Origin: Suillus spraguei
Taxonomy: Eukaryota > Basidiomycota > Agaricomycetes > Boletales > Suillaceae
Direction of reading: 5' to 3'
Length of the DNA stretch: 64,000 nt
NCBI GenBank assembly: GCA_016800925.1
Contig: JABCPU010000115.1
Location: 62,001-126,000 of the forward strand
Shown here: positions 1 through 11,624 of the stretch, piece after piece
Layout: each line of letters opens with the position of its first letter
Numbering within the stretch: position 1 is the stretch's first letter
The notes under the pieces: model-generated
Database searches by the model: none
What the model saw: the letters and a program-made list of their open reading frames with translations, nothing else
Told to the model about the DNA's origin: nothing
Translations under genes and position numbers: made by a program

Positions 1-1
1 A

Positions 2-2751
2 GTCAACATAGATTTAGATGATATCAATCAGGCGAGTCCTGCATAAATGTCTATCTAAATGTCTATTGATTTTTGTTTCAGACGACAGTCTACATTCCAT
101 TCCATGATTCTGGTAGCATAAATATACTTTCTATCCGTAAAATCCAGCTGAAATAGATGATTTAGACGATGTGAACACCGATACAACACCGCCATCCCTA
201 TTCCCCGAGCGAGATTTTCATCAAGGATGTCAGCTTCGCTTTCAAGCATGCAGAGCAGCTTGGGGCAAATGTTTAAAGAGGATGCAGGTGTGTGTTTCAC
301 TCTTTTTTTTCCTTTCGAGAGTCTCACATCAACAGGAACTCATTCACTCACTGCACGCGCCGGTTGTGGAGAGTGTTGTCGAGCAAGTTAAGAAGTCTTA
401 TATGGATGAGCTTCCGGGACTACCGTACCCCGAGTTACCAGTCATATCCGTCACATGTATGTTTGCCTACTCGAGTTGAAACACTGCCCTCCAGTTCTTA
501 TTCTGACAGCATCTAGCATGTCATCTTCTCTCTTCGACGAGATTTCCTTCCAACTAGAGGAAAACACAGACGAGCTTTTCGAGGACACAAATGACCATTT
601 TGTGACACACGTCTTCCCAAGTGATTGCACAACTATTACGGGAGCCATGAAGACAATTGTGTCAGGTTTTGTATCCCGATCCCCTACCGGAGGACAAGGT
701 ACTTGCACGTCACTCCTTGCCTATCTAATTTATTGATATTTCAATACCTTCAGACATAAAACGCAAGCCATCTACCTCCCTAGCAACATATGATATTGCC
801 CTCCTTGAGACATGGTATCGAGCCGTATGTGATGCACGAGGTGAGGGGCTTCAGAATTCCCTTCCTGCTGTTTGCTGAGCGAAATTAAAAGACGATCGTC
901 ACCACAGGTCACGTCTGATAGTTATAATGCATGACTTCGAACAACTGGAACCTCAGGTGGTTCAAGACATGTTTGAAATTTGCAGGTCAGACAGTTCTTA
1001 AATAATGTTTGTCTTCTTATCAAATATTACTTAGCTCATACATCCCGCGCTTACCATTGGTATTTATCCTCGCGCTGGCCTCGCCCCCTTCCCCATCTTA
1101 TATTCGTGCCACATACCCTCACGCTATGCTAGCACTGCTGCGAGTGAGAGACTGCCCTTTTCCGCTAGCTGAAAAATCACTGCACAACATTTTATTAGAG
1201 GTTTGTCGAATATTGATGACACCATGAAGATGCTTACAGAATCTATTAAGACATTTTTTGATCCTACATTCGAGCCAGATATCATGATCGGCCCGACAAC
1301 CATCGACTTCGCAGTCGAGTTTTTTACTCGTCACAGCTCATCACTTGATGGTTTATTATCTATACTTCAAGTATGCCATTTCTTCTTGCCATTGTCCATA
1401 ATTAATGCAAGCAATAGCTAGCTCACATGAAACATTTTGAAGAGCCCCTCAGCGTCCTCGCCCCTGCTCAAGCACTAGGATGGTCCAAAGATGCTGCTCA
1501 AGTGCTTCTCACACCTGACGCTTTCCCCTTCCTTGACGCCCTTTTTGCTCGAGTGCACGGATCAACGCTCATCGTGCCTGTAGAACATGCCACTAGTTGG
1601 CGAAGCGCCACTGTCGATTCACTCCTATCTTCAGTAGAGACTGCACGTGATATTTTCCGACTACGCGTGAAACTGTTCCGTGTAGCATTTCGGCTTATAC
1701 TCTGTGTTCGCCAATTCATGCTGGTGCATGAACGTAAGTCCGTCCAGGGTGACCAGACGGTGCCCGATTTGATGTGCTTGGCGTTGCGAGGACGCCTAGG
1801 TAGTGTATACGGTCATTTGTGTTCTATGATCAAGTGTGTGAATTTTGGTAGCACTCTTGACGGGAGCAGCTGATCGAGTTATTGATCTCTGTAGGACGCT
1901 GCCCGCAGCACAACTTGAAGACTTTGCACGGGTAGTACACGATTTCTTTGAGGATATTCTCGAGGACGTAAAAGCAGAAGAAAACGAAGTCATTTCGCGC
2001 GTAGAAACAGCATATAAGATGCTCTGTCGGGATGCAACCACTCAGGACGTATCCAGTCTGCTCGGAGACTGGCTGTCGGAGTATTTCAAGTATGTACTAC
2101 AGTTATTATTGCGGTTGATTGATCTAAAATTTATAATCATCCAGGTTACGCATAGTTGCACTGGAAGATGCACCGTTGTGGGATATCTGGTACACCGGCT
2201 CGACGCCATTTCCGTGCGAGGTGCTTGGCGATTAAATCTTACTGTTATTAAATGGATGCAAGCTAATTCGCTCCCTCTTTTTCTCGTTCCAGCTGATCAA
2301 TCCATCGCCTCGCGCCTCGATCCTCGCGGGATTGATCCATCCCCATGACTACATCTCTCCCGGACAACTGAATGGGGATGATGAGGATGATGACCTGCCT
2401 GACATAAGTATCCTATTCAAGGGCTATCTGGAAAGCGCGAAGATGATCAATGTCTATGACTGGTTTGAGTCATTCGTGGTCTTCTTGGAAGCTCGGAAGC
2501 GGCGAGTCGGAGAGACTCGTATTGCTGATGTTACGAGTGGAACCTCTAGGACGCCATCGAAGAAGGGAAAACAAAAGCAGGCGGAGGACAAGGTCATTGA
2601 TGAGGACACGGGAGAAGATGAGGAATGGCTCGTGGAGGTACAAGCGCGGTTCATCCATGCTCTTCAGGAGCTAGATTACCTCGGATTCATCAAGCATACT
2701 GGGAGAAAAGCAGACCACGTCATGCGAACCGTTTTCGACTCTCCGGAATGA
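2..2751 (+). CDS. ORC3: Origin recognition complex subunit 3 (5' partial)
   Basis: Subunit of the origin recognition complex, which binds replication origins in the nucleus and helps load the MCM helicase. The window opens inside the first coding exon. Exons read in one consistent frame: 2-31, 82-112, 148-287, then from 336 onward with introns near 458-491, 700-753, 842-907, 987-1033, 1201-1240 and 1371-1421. Landmarks include YIPFHDS near the N-terminus, a middle HMKHFEEPLSVL segment, an acidic linker (DDEDDDLPD) and a C-terminal winged-helix ending ELDYLGFIKHTGRKADHV, the usual ORC3 finish. The first intron (32-81) starts with GC rather than GT but keeps the frame. The true start codon lies upstream of the window. 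The family call rests on recognised motifs and overall layout, not on an alignment. Confidence 0.85.
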
Positions 2752-3801
2752 TATGTTGGGTGCTGTTGTTTATTTTGATCCCCAACGGGGGGAGAGGTTT
2801 TGTAGAAAATAAATGACATACTGTGTCCGTCATTTTATGCTTAGAAATAATCTACCTTACCGGGTGCCGTCACGGTGTCTGACTTTGTTATCATCCCTGA
2901 AGGCTTGAATGTAAGCACGCTGAGAGTTCCCATAAAATACCCTGCTGCAGACGGTCCGTGGTGCTCCATATTTTTCACAAAACACCTTCTGTTGTACGAC
3001 ATACTAAGTTTACCCGAGACCGTGTGCCCATTGCCAAGGGTTGTACACGCCGCCCATTATGATTGGCGATCCAAGAAGCATGTGCATGCTGAACAATACT
3101 TACATTTATATGGCCACGACATTGTTATTGTAATCAAGTTGGGCTGACATCGTCATGCTCAATACAATGAGTCTTATACACACGGGATGTCAGATCTTGG
3201 TCTTGTGCTTCCGGCATCAGCCGGCATTGAGTTTTCCGTTTACGTCGATCATCATGCATATGGATCATAGTTGCACCGCGCCGCTCAAGACGTTCACAAG
3301 ATGCGTCGAACACGATATTCTTTACCCTTACAGGGCGGCTCATAACCGACCCATTAACAAGGAAATGCATCAGTTCATTGCCGAGGTAGCAGAGAAAGGT
3401 CTAAATTCGCCATAGGTGAGACTTCGTATCAGTGACGGCACTGACGTCTGACTAGTTCGTGGCAGTCGTATCAGGTTGGTTTGCCCTCACGCATGCGACT
3501 ACTATGAGAGAGTGTATTTGAACTATTATTGGCTAATGAGAGTGGCATGTGCAGAATATTTGAACCAGGCACAGGGGGTAGTAGGCGACGGTTGTTCAGA
3601 CGTGGCTGCTGTCACCTTGTGATTCTTTTTTCCTCTCAAGGTCTTAAAAAGTTCGAACTCCGTTGACTGTCTCCCCGTCGCCTTGCTTAGTGCTCACTCC
3701 TGAGTCCTCTCCTTCGTTTTCGTATCAATTTGCGTATACTTTGCTTTTCACAAGCACCCCACACTCTCTTGAATAACACTCATTCTCCACAGTAGAAAGC
3801 A
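2752..3801. other. Intergenic, no supported gene
   Basis: This stretch separates ORC3 from the wall-protein gene. Short open frames exist (for example 2875-3147 and 3155-3415), but they show no recognisable motif, no plausible splice partners and low-complexity composition. The last 150 bases are pyrimidine-rich, with CTTAAAAAG at about 3644, compatible with a fungal promoter and 5' UTR for the gene starting at 3802. Confidence 0.5.
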
Positions 3802-4667
3802 ATGTTCACCAAGGCCGTCATTTCCCTTGTTCTCGCAGCCTCCGCGCTCGCCAATATCTTTGTGCGTATTCATTCCCAGATTTCTTGTCGACGAATTGAC
3901 ATGATTCACCTGGCCATGAAGATTACCTCCCCTGTGGCAACTACCACGTTTACTGCTGGTCAGCAGGCGACTATCAGTTGGCAAGACGATGGCACGACTC
4001 CGAGTCTCACCTCTTCAAGGCTGCTCTCGTTGGTATCTATACTGGCAATGCCGACCAACAGGTCAGTCATTAGTCAACAGTAAATGAGACAACAATCTTA
4101 TTTTTGGCAGACATTACTGCAAACTGTTAGTACCAGTATTGATGTGTCGACCACTTCGTCGATTACTTTCACCCCCGATGGGACCATTGGTCCTAACAGC
4201 AATGAATAGTAAGGGACCTGCTCTGTCTGGTTCCTCTACCAGGTCGACTCAACTTTTTTCTAGTTTTGTTCGCTTCACATCATTGAACCTAAAAGATGCT
4301 ACAAATTCTCAGTTCCCTGCAGAGGCCTTCTCAGCTAAATTTACGTGAGTGGTTTTTATGTCTCATCAAAGCTCACTCACCACGTGTGTTACAGATTGAC
4401 TGGCATGACCGGAACATTCAACTCTACTCTCCAAGCTGAAATCGACGGGCAATCGACGGCACCCATTGGCGCGACTGCAACTTCTAGCGCTCCGGGAACT
4501 ATGATGACCATTTCCATGACCTCGGCTACCTCTACCTCCGGTTCAAAAACATCCCTTCAACTTCAGCTACTGCTGCCAAGACTGGCGCCGCTGGCAAGGT
4601 CGGCGTTACTGGCATCACATGCCTCGTTGGCGCCGCTGCATCTCTCCTGGGGGCAATGCTTCTGTGA
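3802..4667 (+). CDS. Kre9/Knh1-like GPI-anchored wall protein, one apparent frameshift
   Basis: Small secreted protein of the Kre9/Knh1 N-terminal (Ig-like) family, expected at the cell wall. It starts with a signal peptide (MFTKAVISLVLAASALA), followed by ITSPVATTTFTAGQQATISW, the family's opening strand pattern. Later exons give EYFVRFTSLN (the TAT codon is split by an intron at about 4210-4262) and LTGMTGTFNSTLQ. After a Ser/Thr-rich linker, the expected hydrophobic GPI signal (GVTGITCLVGAAASLLGAMLL, stop 4665-4667) is one frame away. A single extra A in the A5 run at 4545-4549 would join the two. Read as given, the protein instead ends at 4719 without a GPI tail. The missing base is probably a sequence error, but a real disabling mutation cannot be excluded. 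The paralogous gene ending at 16926 has the same architecture and is intact. Confidence 0.7.
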
Positions 4668-4719
4668 TCATCTAATCTTGATTTGCCGTCTTATCTTGGG
4701 TTATCTGGGATGCTCTTGA

Positions 4720-5099
4720 TGAGGTTTTTTGTCAATACAGTGTGGTGGTAGAATATTCTTGTAACGGGATCAGAACAACTAATTTCGATTGCTAATTCCT
4801 CTGCGTGCGTGTAATAGAACGACTGGTGAACACTATGCATGGAGGGTGCCGGGTCTGACTACCGACATCAAATCTACTCAAAGGGATTTGTAAAAATATC
4901 AGTCATGCTGCAATAGGTTGGTGCTCAGCGCCAAGTGAACGTAGCCGTCACTGCCCTTGGGTGGTCCAGTTGGATTCCAAGTAGCAACTGCGTTGCAATG
5001 AAGCAAAGTGAACTGTCCAGCGCAACTGAAACGATCTCCACCAACCTCGCGGTGACGTTTATGGCACACAAAAAATAGGCCTGTATACTGACGTTGCAC
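4720..5099. other. Convergent intergenic spacer
   Basis: This spacer lies between the 3' ends of the wall-protein gene and UPF3, which point at each other. It presumably holds both 3' UTRs. Open frames here (4899-5099 and others) are antisense shadows with no motif. Confidence 0.5.
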
Positions 5100-6691
5100 C
5101 TAACCACCACGAGAAGCTCCCCTACCTCTGCCACGCCCTCTCCTCGGCGCCCCCCCTCTGCTAATATGTGATTCAGCAGCTGCTGGACTTTCAGGGACAC
5201 GGTTAGGCTGAGGGCGTTGCAGAATAATAGGGTTCCCAGGAGTGTGTCCATCCCGCTGCAGAATACTGGGGACAATGGGACTGGAAGAAGACGATGTAAG
5301 GGTGTCTTTAGGTTTTCCCTGAACATTTGCTTGCGCCGCATCACTCGCGGGGGCTGGTTGAGCATCTTTCTCGCGTTTCTTTCCTCCGCTAGGACCGACC
5401 GCGCCATTTAACGCAGCCTCGAAGTGTCGTCCCAGACCAATAACTGGACGTCCCCTGCGACTGTTTGCGGGTGGTGCGGCCTCTGCGCTGGCAGGAGTAG
5501 GCTGTACCGCTGGTTTAGGAGGGAGAGGCGCAGCAAGAACTTTGGGCGCCTGCTGGCGACTCTGTGAGGGGCGACGTTGCCGAGGAACAGCAGGTGCTTG
5601 TGGAGGAGGTTTGGCTGGTAAATTAGCAGGCCCTGCAGAAGTGCCTTTCGCCGCGGAAGGAATTATCTGTGCGGTCTGAGCAGGAGTGCTAGCTTTCTGT
5701 ACTGCTGCGGCAGCTGCTGCAGCGGCTTTCTTCGCCTTCCGGCTGAGGGGAGCGGCAGGTTTGGCTTCTGGCTGTTTCTGCAATACTGCAGTAGGGGCGG
5801 CAGCTTTCTTCTTGACTTCTTCTTTCCTGGCAGTAGATGCGGCGGAAGTGTCCTTGTAGTGTGCATGATTACGGAGGATAGCTTCCTTGTCCTTCTGAGC
5901 TGACTTCTCTGCCTTCAGCGCTTCAAGGAGAGGCGTAGTTTTTGGCGCGGCGGGTGGTTGAGATGCTGCAACTGCTCGTAAACTGAAATCAGGAATAATT
6001 TCACCATACATCACGCGATCCTCACTCAATGCTTCAAGGGACGCTTGCTCGGACTTCTCAGTGTTGTTGAGCGTTTCGAGAAAGAAATGTAATCTTCGTC
6101 TATAGATCATTTGAGCATGATGGAAATTTCACCGTTGATCCAACCGCACCTTTATCAATCGTTGCATTTCTCGCATCGGCCTTTTTCTTCTCTGAGGGTA
6201 TCTTCTGGAACGGAGCGAACTCCACTACTGCCTGAGACTCATTGCCTGCAACAAAGATCACTCGACTGCAACTGCGCTATGCTCGATTATCACAAACCTG
6301 CCTTGTCCCTAAAGAGATGACCATCGTATTCACGGCTGAACGTCGCAAGCACCTCCTCACTCTTGAATGCAATATACGCTCGTGAAGAGACATTCTCTTG
6401 GTTTGCCCTGCCAACACAACACACCGCAGCACTGAGTCGCTCGCTCGCTCCGTGAGCATAGAGTACTAGAACATACCTCTTGCGCAACTTCCCGGTATGA
6501 TACACTTTCCAAGCGACAGAGTCATCTGTGACCCATGTTTGAACGCTCTGCCAGAATATCTCCTCGGGGAGATTGGGAGGTAGGCGGCGGACGACGGTTT
6601 TCAGGCGTTCATTTGCATTAGCTGGTGCCTGTGGCTTGAGATCTTTCTGCTTCTGCTTAGCTGGATTGCGCTTGGGTTCTGCAACGGACAT
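5100..6691 (-). CDS. UPF3: UPF3, nonsense-mediated mRNA decay factor
   Basis: Smg-4/UPF3 family protein that links the exon junction or terminating ribosome to UPF2/UPF1 in nonsense-mediated decay. Start chosen at 6691 (MSVAEPKRNPAKQ). The RNP-like UPF3 domain follows: KTVVRRLPPNLPEEIFWQSV, then after an intron (about 6482-6413) SSRAYIAFKSEEVLATF and REYDGHLFRDKAGNE, then VVEFAPFQKIPSEKKKADAR and DEDYISF. The next expected residues (LETLNNTEK) are in another frame. One extra base beside 6080 restores the reading, so a single-base loss is inferred. The long C-terminal tail is Ala/Pro/Lys-rich and ends in RGG boxes (RRGRGRGRGASRGG), common in RNA-binding proteins. Introns also lie near 6297-6246 and 6149-6098. 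The start has no competing ATG in a better context. Confidence 0.83.
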
Positions 6692-7289
6692 CGAACTGCA
6701 ACGGTGCAAGTTGCATGCGAGGGGGTCTGCAGAATCTGTGCTAGCAAGTGCATGCTTATTATGGTAATTTACTCTCACTATAATGAAATCTCAGTTGCCG
6801 GACGCCACAGACAGATTCCTTGGACAATGTACAGTCGCGGCGCACGTTCTTTGAAGCTTCACCGTCAAAATCCCTCGTCAATGTAGTGGATAAGAATAGC
6901 GATAAATAATCTTCGAAGAGACTGATCAATGTCAGCCCTCGACTCTCGAGAGCGGTCGAAATACCATCGGACCGCTGGTGTGTATGGCTGGTCGTTGTAC
7001 GCGTCACTGCCTTGTGCAATGCGGAGCGGGTGTGGAGCACGTTTTGTGCTTTTACTCGAGATCTAGGCTGGGCCGTGATGGACTTCATTTTTTTTTTTAT
7101 TTGATGTTTCTCTCGTATGACGCTTTGTATAGTGAGTGTTTATGCATCAGACCCAGACTGGCCCAATATTTCTGTAAAGCAAACGTGCACCCAATGATCA
7201 AAGCCCACTCCCATAACTCAGGGAAGCTCCAGGCATAATCATTATTTACATGTTTCGTGCGGTAGAGTACCTGGAATGTGGTCATACTA
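6692..7289. other. Intergenic; left edge of a tandem duplication
   Basis: Upstream region of UPF3. From about 6892 (GCGATAAATAATCTTCGAAG) onward the sequence is repeated at 13857, so the edge of the duplicated unit falls here. No gene is supported; short open frames are not conserved between the two copies. Confidence 0.55.
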
Positions 7290-9020
7290 CTAGTACATGC
7301 CACCGCTAGTTGATACGTTAGTGGGATCTTGGAAAGAAATTGTAGTTATGCCAGTTCCTGCCTCGGAGTTGGCCATGAGTTTAGCATGATATTGTCGAAT
7401 GCTTAAGATGAGGCGGGGGCCTAGTACGAACATCTGCAAGGGCAACAAAATGTTGAGAATGCCAAAGTAAACTTGAACCCCCACAGAAATTGAGTTCTAT
7501 AAAAATGATCAGTGGTCGAACGTAGATCAGTCGTAAATTGGCATACCCAGATCTCTGGAGATATCGAGCCCAAGATAAAGCAAGAAACGGCGGCAAAGCT
7601 AAACATTCAGAATATCAGCACAGCGAAGATAGTCGCATCTAAATTAGGAGCTTACAACGTAAAGTAAAGCACGTGGGTCTTTATTAACACCGTAAAACAG
7701 TCCCCGATGATTTGTCCTGTTGATCTGAATCGCCGCGATTCACAGATGTGTTTTACAGCAACCCTAATTGCAAGGCACAGTGCAAGGACCTCCCACACAG
7801 CTCCAAGTATCCAAGTTGTTGCTGTCAGCCTAGCTGAGACAACCCCGCCCATGTTGACACACTGATAGGTACCAGAGAGAATGAACTCCTCTGTGATGCA
7901 TTCCATAAGCCTAAGTGTTTAAGACATCCATTTACAATGAAAGCTTACCAAACGAATAGTGGTCCCGTTGTACTGCCATGATCACTATACTGGTGATTGT
8001 GAGAGCCAGGAAGACTACAACAAGAAAGGCGAGCATGATTCTGGATTCCTGATACATGGCATGCAGCCGAATAATCATAATGGCTTGTAATTGTGTTAGT
8101 CGAGTCAAGCATTGAGGTACTGCAACTAAAATAGCTCACCACCTAGTGTAACATTTTCGACCACAGAGATACACGATTGTACAATAGAGATAACATTACC
8201 TATACAAAAACTCAGTCAGCGATGAGACTTGGAGTGCTAAATGATTTAAATGAACTCACAGCTACTGCAGTTATTATATCGAACTAACAAGCTAATCTAG
8301 AATACCACTCACCCCTTGATAGGAGTACAGTGAGTTGAATAGGAATGGCAACCCCATCAGTGCACAATGCTACTCACTAGATCCGTCAACGAGATCGACG
8401 GGATAGTCCCTGCATGCAGCCGGTTAAAATAGATGATCAGTGTATTGGAGGAGACATACCCAGAATGAAGATGCTGATTATTAGCATAGTGTCAGCTTGC
8501 TAGCCTTGAAAACACAGCGAACATACAAAGAGTATAGTATTCCACCATAGCGAACCTGGAATATGGTGTCAGCACAATCAGTGCATTGTTCTTATAGTAG
8601 TATAAGTTGCTTACACAAAGATACAGAACCGTCACGAGGGAAAAATGGTGTTTCTTCCCCGTATTAACTTATCATGTTATCCATCTGATACGGGAAGCTG
8701 CTCACCCAAACCAGCTCGAGCTATAAAATCATTCTTAGTTAGATAGTTGCTCCTGTAATATACTAACCAACCTCCTGTCCGAACATCAGTGCTGAATCAT
8801 ATCATTGGAGCCTATCAGTATTTCAATAATCTTCCTGATAGGGATTACTTGCTCACCCCAATCATATACTAGTGCAGTAGATGATGCGACTGCGAAGACC
8901 ATAGTCAAAGATAGAGTGAGACTTTGTTCAACTTCCTCACGAACCTGCAACGTAGTTGTACATCAAATCGAAATTAATTCGAGGCCACCAACTAGGATCA
9001 TTTGAGACTAGAGTCATATT
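6892..9020. repeat. Tandem duplication unit, copy 1 (DUF6533 part)
   Basis: The stretch matches 13857-16215 almost collinearly, including intergenic sequence, every exon and most introns of the DUF6533 gene. Copy 2 carries about 200 extra bases at 14274-14480, bounded by two near-identical CAGTCTCGG-A/T-A-AGAAGACTG sequences. Both copies are followed, at very different distances, by sequence of the Ser/Thr-rich GPI protein gene, which shows the original unit held both genes. Confidence 0.8.
7290..9017 (-). CDS. DUF6533-type multipass membrane protein, copy 1
   Basis: Agaricomycete membrane protein with the DUF6533 N-terminal domain; no biochemical role is known to me. The start at 9017 reads MTLVSNDPSWWPRINFD. 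About ten short exons follow: VASSTALVYDWALMFGQE, LELVW, LVTVLYLCVRYGGILYS, a segment with RLHAMYQESRIMLAFLVVVF, the cysteine-bearing loop ITEEFILSGTYQCV, a helix WEVLALCLAIRVAVKH, and the last exons VGVQVYFGILNILLPLQMF and LGPRLILSIRQYHAKL, ending at 7290. Several hydrophobic stretches long enough to cross the membrane are visible, so a seven-helix-like topology is likely. Splice sites and frames work throughout, so the gene appears functional. The sister gene starting at 16210 differs mainly in the tail and loops. Confidence 0.8.
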
Positions 9021-9741
9021 CAGGGGAATGCCAATGATTGTCAATGGAATCGATAATGGATGACTTTCCGTAGGCTGAAATATTCTGATTAGAATATCAT
9101 ATCATATATTTACCCTTATTAGGCAGGTGTGCCGCGATGCCGGTGTTCATTTACAGTCAGTTCGTAACCATGTGTCATCTACCCCCAATAGACTTTACAG
9201 ACGACTTACATCCGTTTTAGGCCACTAACGCCAGCGATATCCGCTGACATAATCAGCCTTGCTTGAGATGCATGTCACACAATGCGGCACCTCGCGCAGT
9301 AATACTGAGGTACGTTTCAACTTTTCGTCAAGTACGCTAAAGTCTTTCTCTCCCGCCACTATCTAGGTGATTCTAAGTGCCCAGCACGACATCCCCAGTT
9401 CTCTGTGCCCACTAATGGAGTGCCTACCTGACCTGTATGCCACCGGTGCCTCCAATCTCGCCCAATGCAACCTAGTAGTATCGATTTCCCGTCACTTCTT
9501 ACGTTCTATCTGTGAAAACTTCCTCTTGAACAGTCAAAATCAAGCCGGCACCATTGTATTCTCTTCCTTTTGGCTTTGCGCGCTCCCGTTGCACTGTTAC
9601 TAGCGCAGGGTCCATGACTATTTTTTTTACTATGAATATGCCCACCCCTTGCATCCGACGGCTCAACATACACTTCTAGCATATAAAGGTCGTGTACCGG
9701 TAGCCACAAGGTAAGTAACTCAAACACTCAGAGTCCGTTCA

Positions 9742-9951
9742 ATGTCTGATACTACTATTCTCTCCCAATCTCATAGCCAGGCGATTCCCGAGTTGCGCTA
9801 TGATGGCGCAGGGAATGCATATATGTGTGATGACTTAGGAAAGTGGCGGGCCCACCCAGGGATCGCACAGACTGTCACTCGCGTGCAGCGGTCTGAAGGC
9901 TCTCAGGCGTATGAGGTAAGACTTTGTCGTTCTTGTACTCGAGCAGCTTAG
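9742..9951 (+). other. Short unrecognised open frame inside the element
   Basis: A 69-codon frame beginning MSDTTILSQSHSQAIPELRYD, with a possible donor after QAYE at about 9915. I recognise no domain. It overlaps the C-terminal end of the antisense open frame that carries the transposase fragment. It could be the first exon of a second gene carried by the element, or chance. Confidence 0.2.
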
Positions 9952-9989
9952 ATAAGTATCATGTTTCAATGTACCTGTGCAGCTTGAAT

Positions 9990-10434
9990 AGTAGTTGTTT
10001 TGCACCTCCACCCTAACTAACCCTATGAGTCCGGCCCGAGGTATTGGTGTCTCATACCAGGCTTGCGCAAAACCTGCAGTAAGTAGTGAGGAGAAGGTGG
10101 GCACATCAACGCCCATTGTAGTGATGAAGGCTCTATCATGTTGACTATCGTATAGCACCTTCCATGGGGTGTTGATACGAGGATTTGGAAGTAGTTGGGG
10201 TCGGCAAAGGTACAAACGATGTGGGTGCCGAGTGTCAATGCGCTCTTGTTGTGATACCTCACTCCCGGCAATGATAGCAGCAGCAAGCACCATAAGTCTC
10301 TCATCGTCATCGAAATGTTCAGCCTCGTCTTTGTCGAGAAGCAGCTGCTGGACTGCAAAGCTATCGTCCATCAAGGACCAGACTAAATTTAATTGAATGA
10401 GCGTACGGGGGATTATTCCAGTATAGATTAACAT
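9990..10434 (-). pseudogene. Truncated DDE (Harbinger-like) transposase fragment
   Basis: The minus strand reads a typical N-terminal region of agaricomycete DDE_Tnp_4-like transposases: an acidic stretch DKDEAEHFDDDERLMVLAAA, then RLYLCRPQLLPNPRINTPW, HDRAFITTMGVDVPTFSSLL and WYETPIPRAGLIGLVRVE. The catalytic DDE core that should follow is missing; after about 9990 the frame runs into unrelated sequence. The fragment lies wholly inside the 41-bp inverted repeats. The family call rests on motif resemblance from memory. Confidence 0.55.
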
Positions 10435-10509
10435 ATCAGCGATGTTTGGTAAATTTTGAGACTCCGGTATATTCTAATCAGAATATTTCAGCCTACGGAA
10501 AGTCATCCA

Positions 10510-11624
10510 ATGATATGTGTACGATATATAGTCTCACTAGATATAACACCTGGAATGTTATCAACATTTACGTTATGAACCCTGCCATAAGGTCATTGAA
10601 TCAGTGGCAGAGAAGGGCTGTGTTGAGTTGCACGCTGCCAGGTCTCGGACACGTTCTGCAAAGTAATACCAACTCAGATTTTACAGTGAACCCGCTGTGT
10701 CACAAACGCATAGCGTACTCATACAGAAAAATACCTACTTATATATATGCCAGCCAACGCTAAAAGCCTAAAACCATGCTGCCGACGCCCGGTAATATTG
10801 CGCCATCAATCCCGAAGATTCCCGATAAGTGTCGAGCTCGTACCTCGACCCCTGACATCCAACAGACTGTACTGAGAAGAAAGGGAAAACGGTGTTCGCC
10901 AGCTCGCGTGGCTTTCGTGTGGAGCCAGTTGCCCACGTTTTTTTCGCTTACCTACCACGGGTCTTCTGGGATTATGAGACGAACGGGGAGGGAGCGGGCG
11001 CGCTAGCTAGATAACAAGGTAAATCTCAGTCTCTTGAAAAGAGCTGTATTGACGGTTAAAGTACCTAGATAACAAGGTAACTAAACGCTCGTTAGCCAGG
11101 GCAAAACGGCGACTGTTGACTAGGTACTTACATCTCAGTCTCTTGAAAAGAACTGAGATGTTTTTGCGCTTGAGCGCCTACTATAACGTGAGTGGGATAG
11201 CAACGAAAATAAAACTAATCAAAACGGCATATTGCACAGCGTAACGACGTCGTCAACGCTGGCACACGCTATTGGCCGTTCTGGCCTTGCGCTCGGACCA
11301 TTCTTCTTATCACTTCCCGCTGGTACCTATCTCGGATCCTTCGGCCTCTTCCCTCTCGGATCGCTCGGATTCCAACAGGTCTTGCCTGTTTTAGGATTGC
11401 AGCTGAGGCCAGGGAGCCAAAAAGGAGTGCCTCGGCACTCCTTTTTGGCTTCCTGTGCCGAAGGCACAATGGACAGTGGACTCGTATGCCGGGAAAAGCA
11501 CCAGTTGCTTTTCTAGCTTAATTTGTCACTTAATTACATGAAAAGAAGTATTTACAAACGTGAACTCGGACTTAGATAAGCATCCTGTAGTCTGAGCGCT
11601 CGCAAGACGAACTGGTGCCATAGG
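10510..11624. other. Spacer with short repeats and a perfect palindrome
   Basis: No gene is supported. Two short repeats occur here: CTAGATAACAAGGTAA at about 11007 and 11067, and ATCTCAGTCTCTTGAAAAG at about 11024 and 11132. A palindrome at 11416-11449 has 16-base arms (GCCAAAAAGGAGTGCC) around a 2-base loop. The open frames at 10776-11006 and 11232-11516 have biased composition and no motif. Confidence 0.5.
11416..11449. repeat. Perfect short palindrome (16-bp arms, 2-base loop)
   Basis: Arms 11416-11431 and 11434-11449 are exact reverse complements (GCCAAAAAGGAGTGCC), and pairing extends a few bases further with one G-T pair. No gene overlaps it. Such a structure could extrude as a cruciform or be the trace of a small inverted insertion. 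Confidence 0.75.

Larger units (their letters stand above)
9057..10509. mobile_element. 1.45 kb element with perfect 41-bp terminal inverted repeats
   Basis: The ends at 9057-9097 and 10469-10509 are perfect inverted copies of 41 bases, starting TGGATGACTTTCCGTAGG. The inner part (ATATTCTGATTAGAATAT) is itself nearly palindromic. The element contains a fragment of a DDE-type transposase on the minus strand. No target-site duplication is evident directly outside the repeats. It sits 40 bases upstream of the first DUF6533 gene and is absent from the second copy, so it arrived after or during the duplication. Best guess: a decayed PIF/Harbinger-like DNA transposon. Confidence 0.65.
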
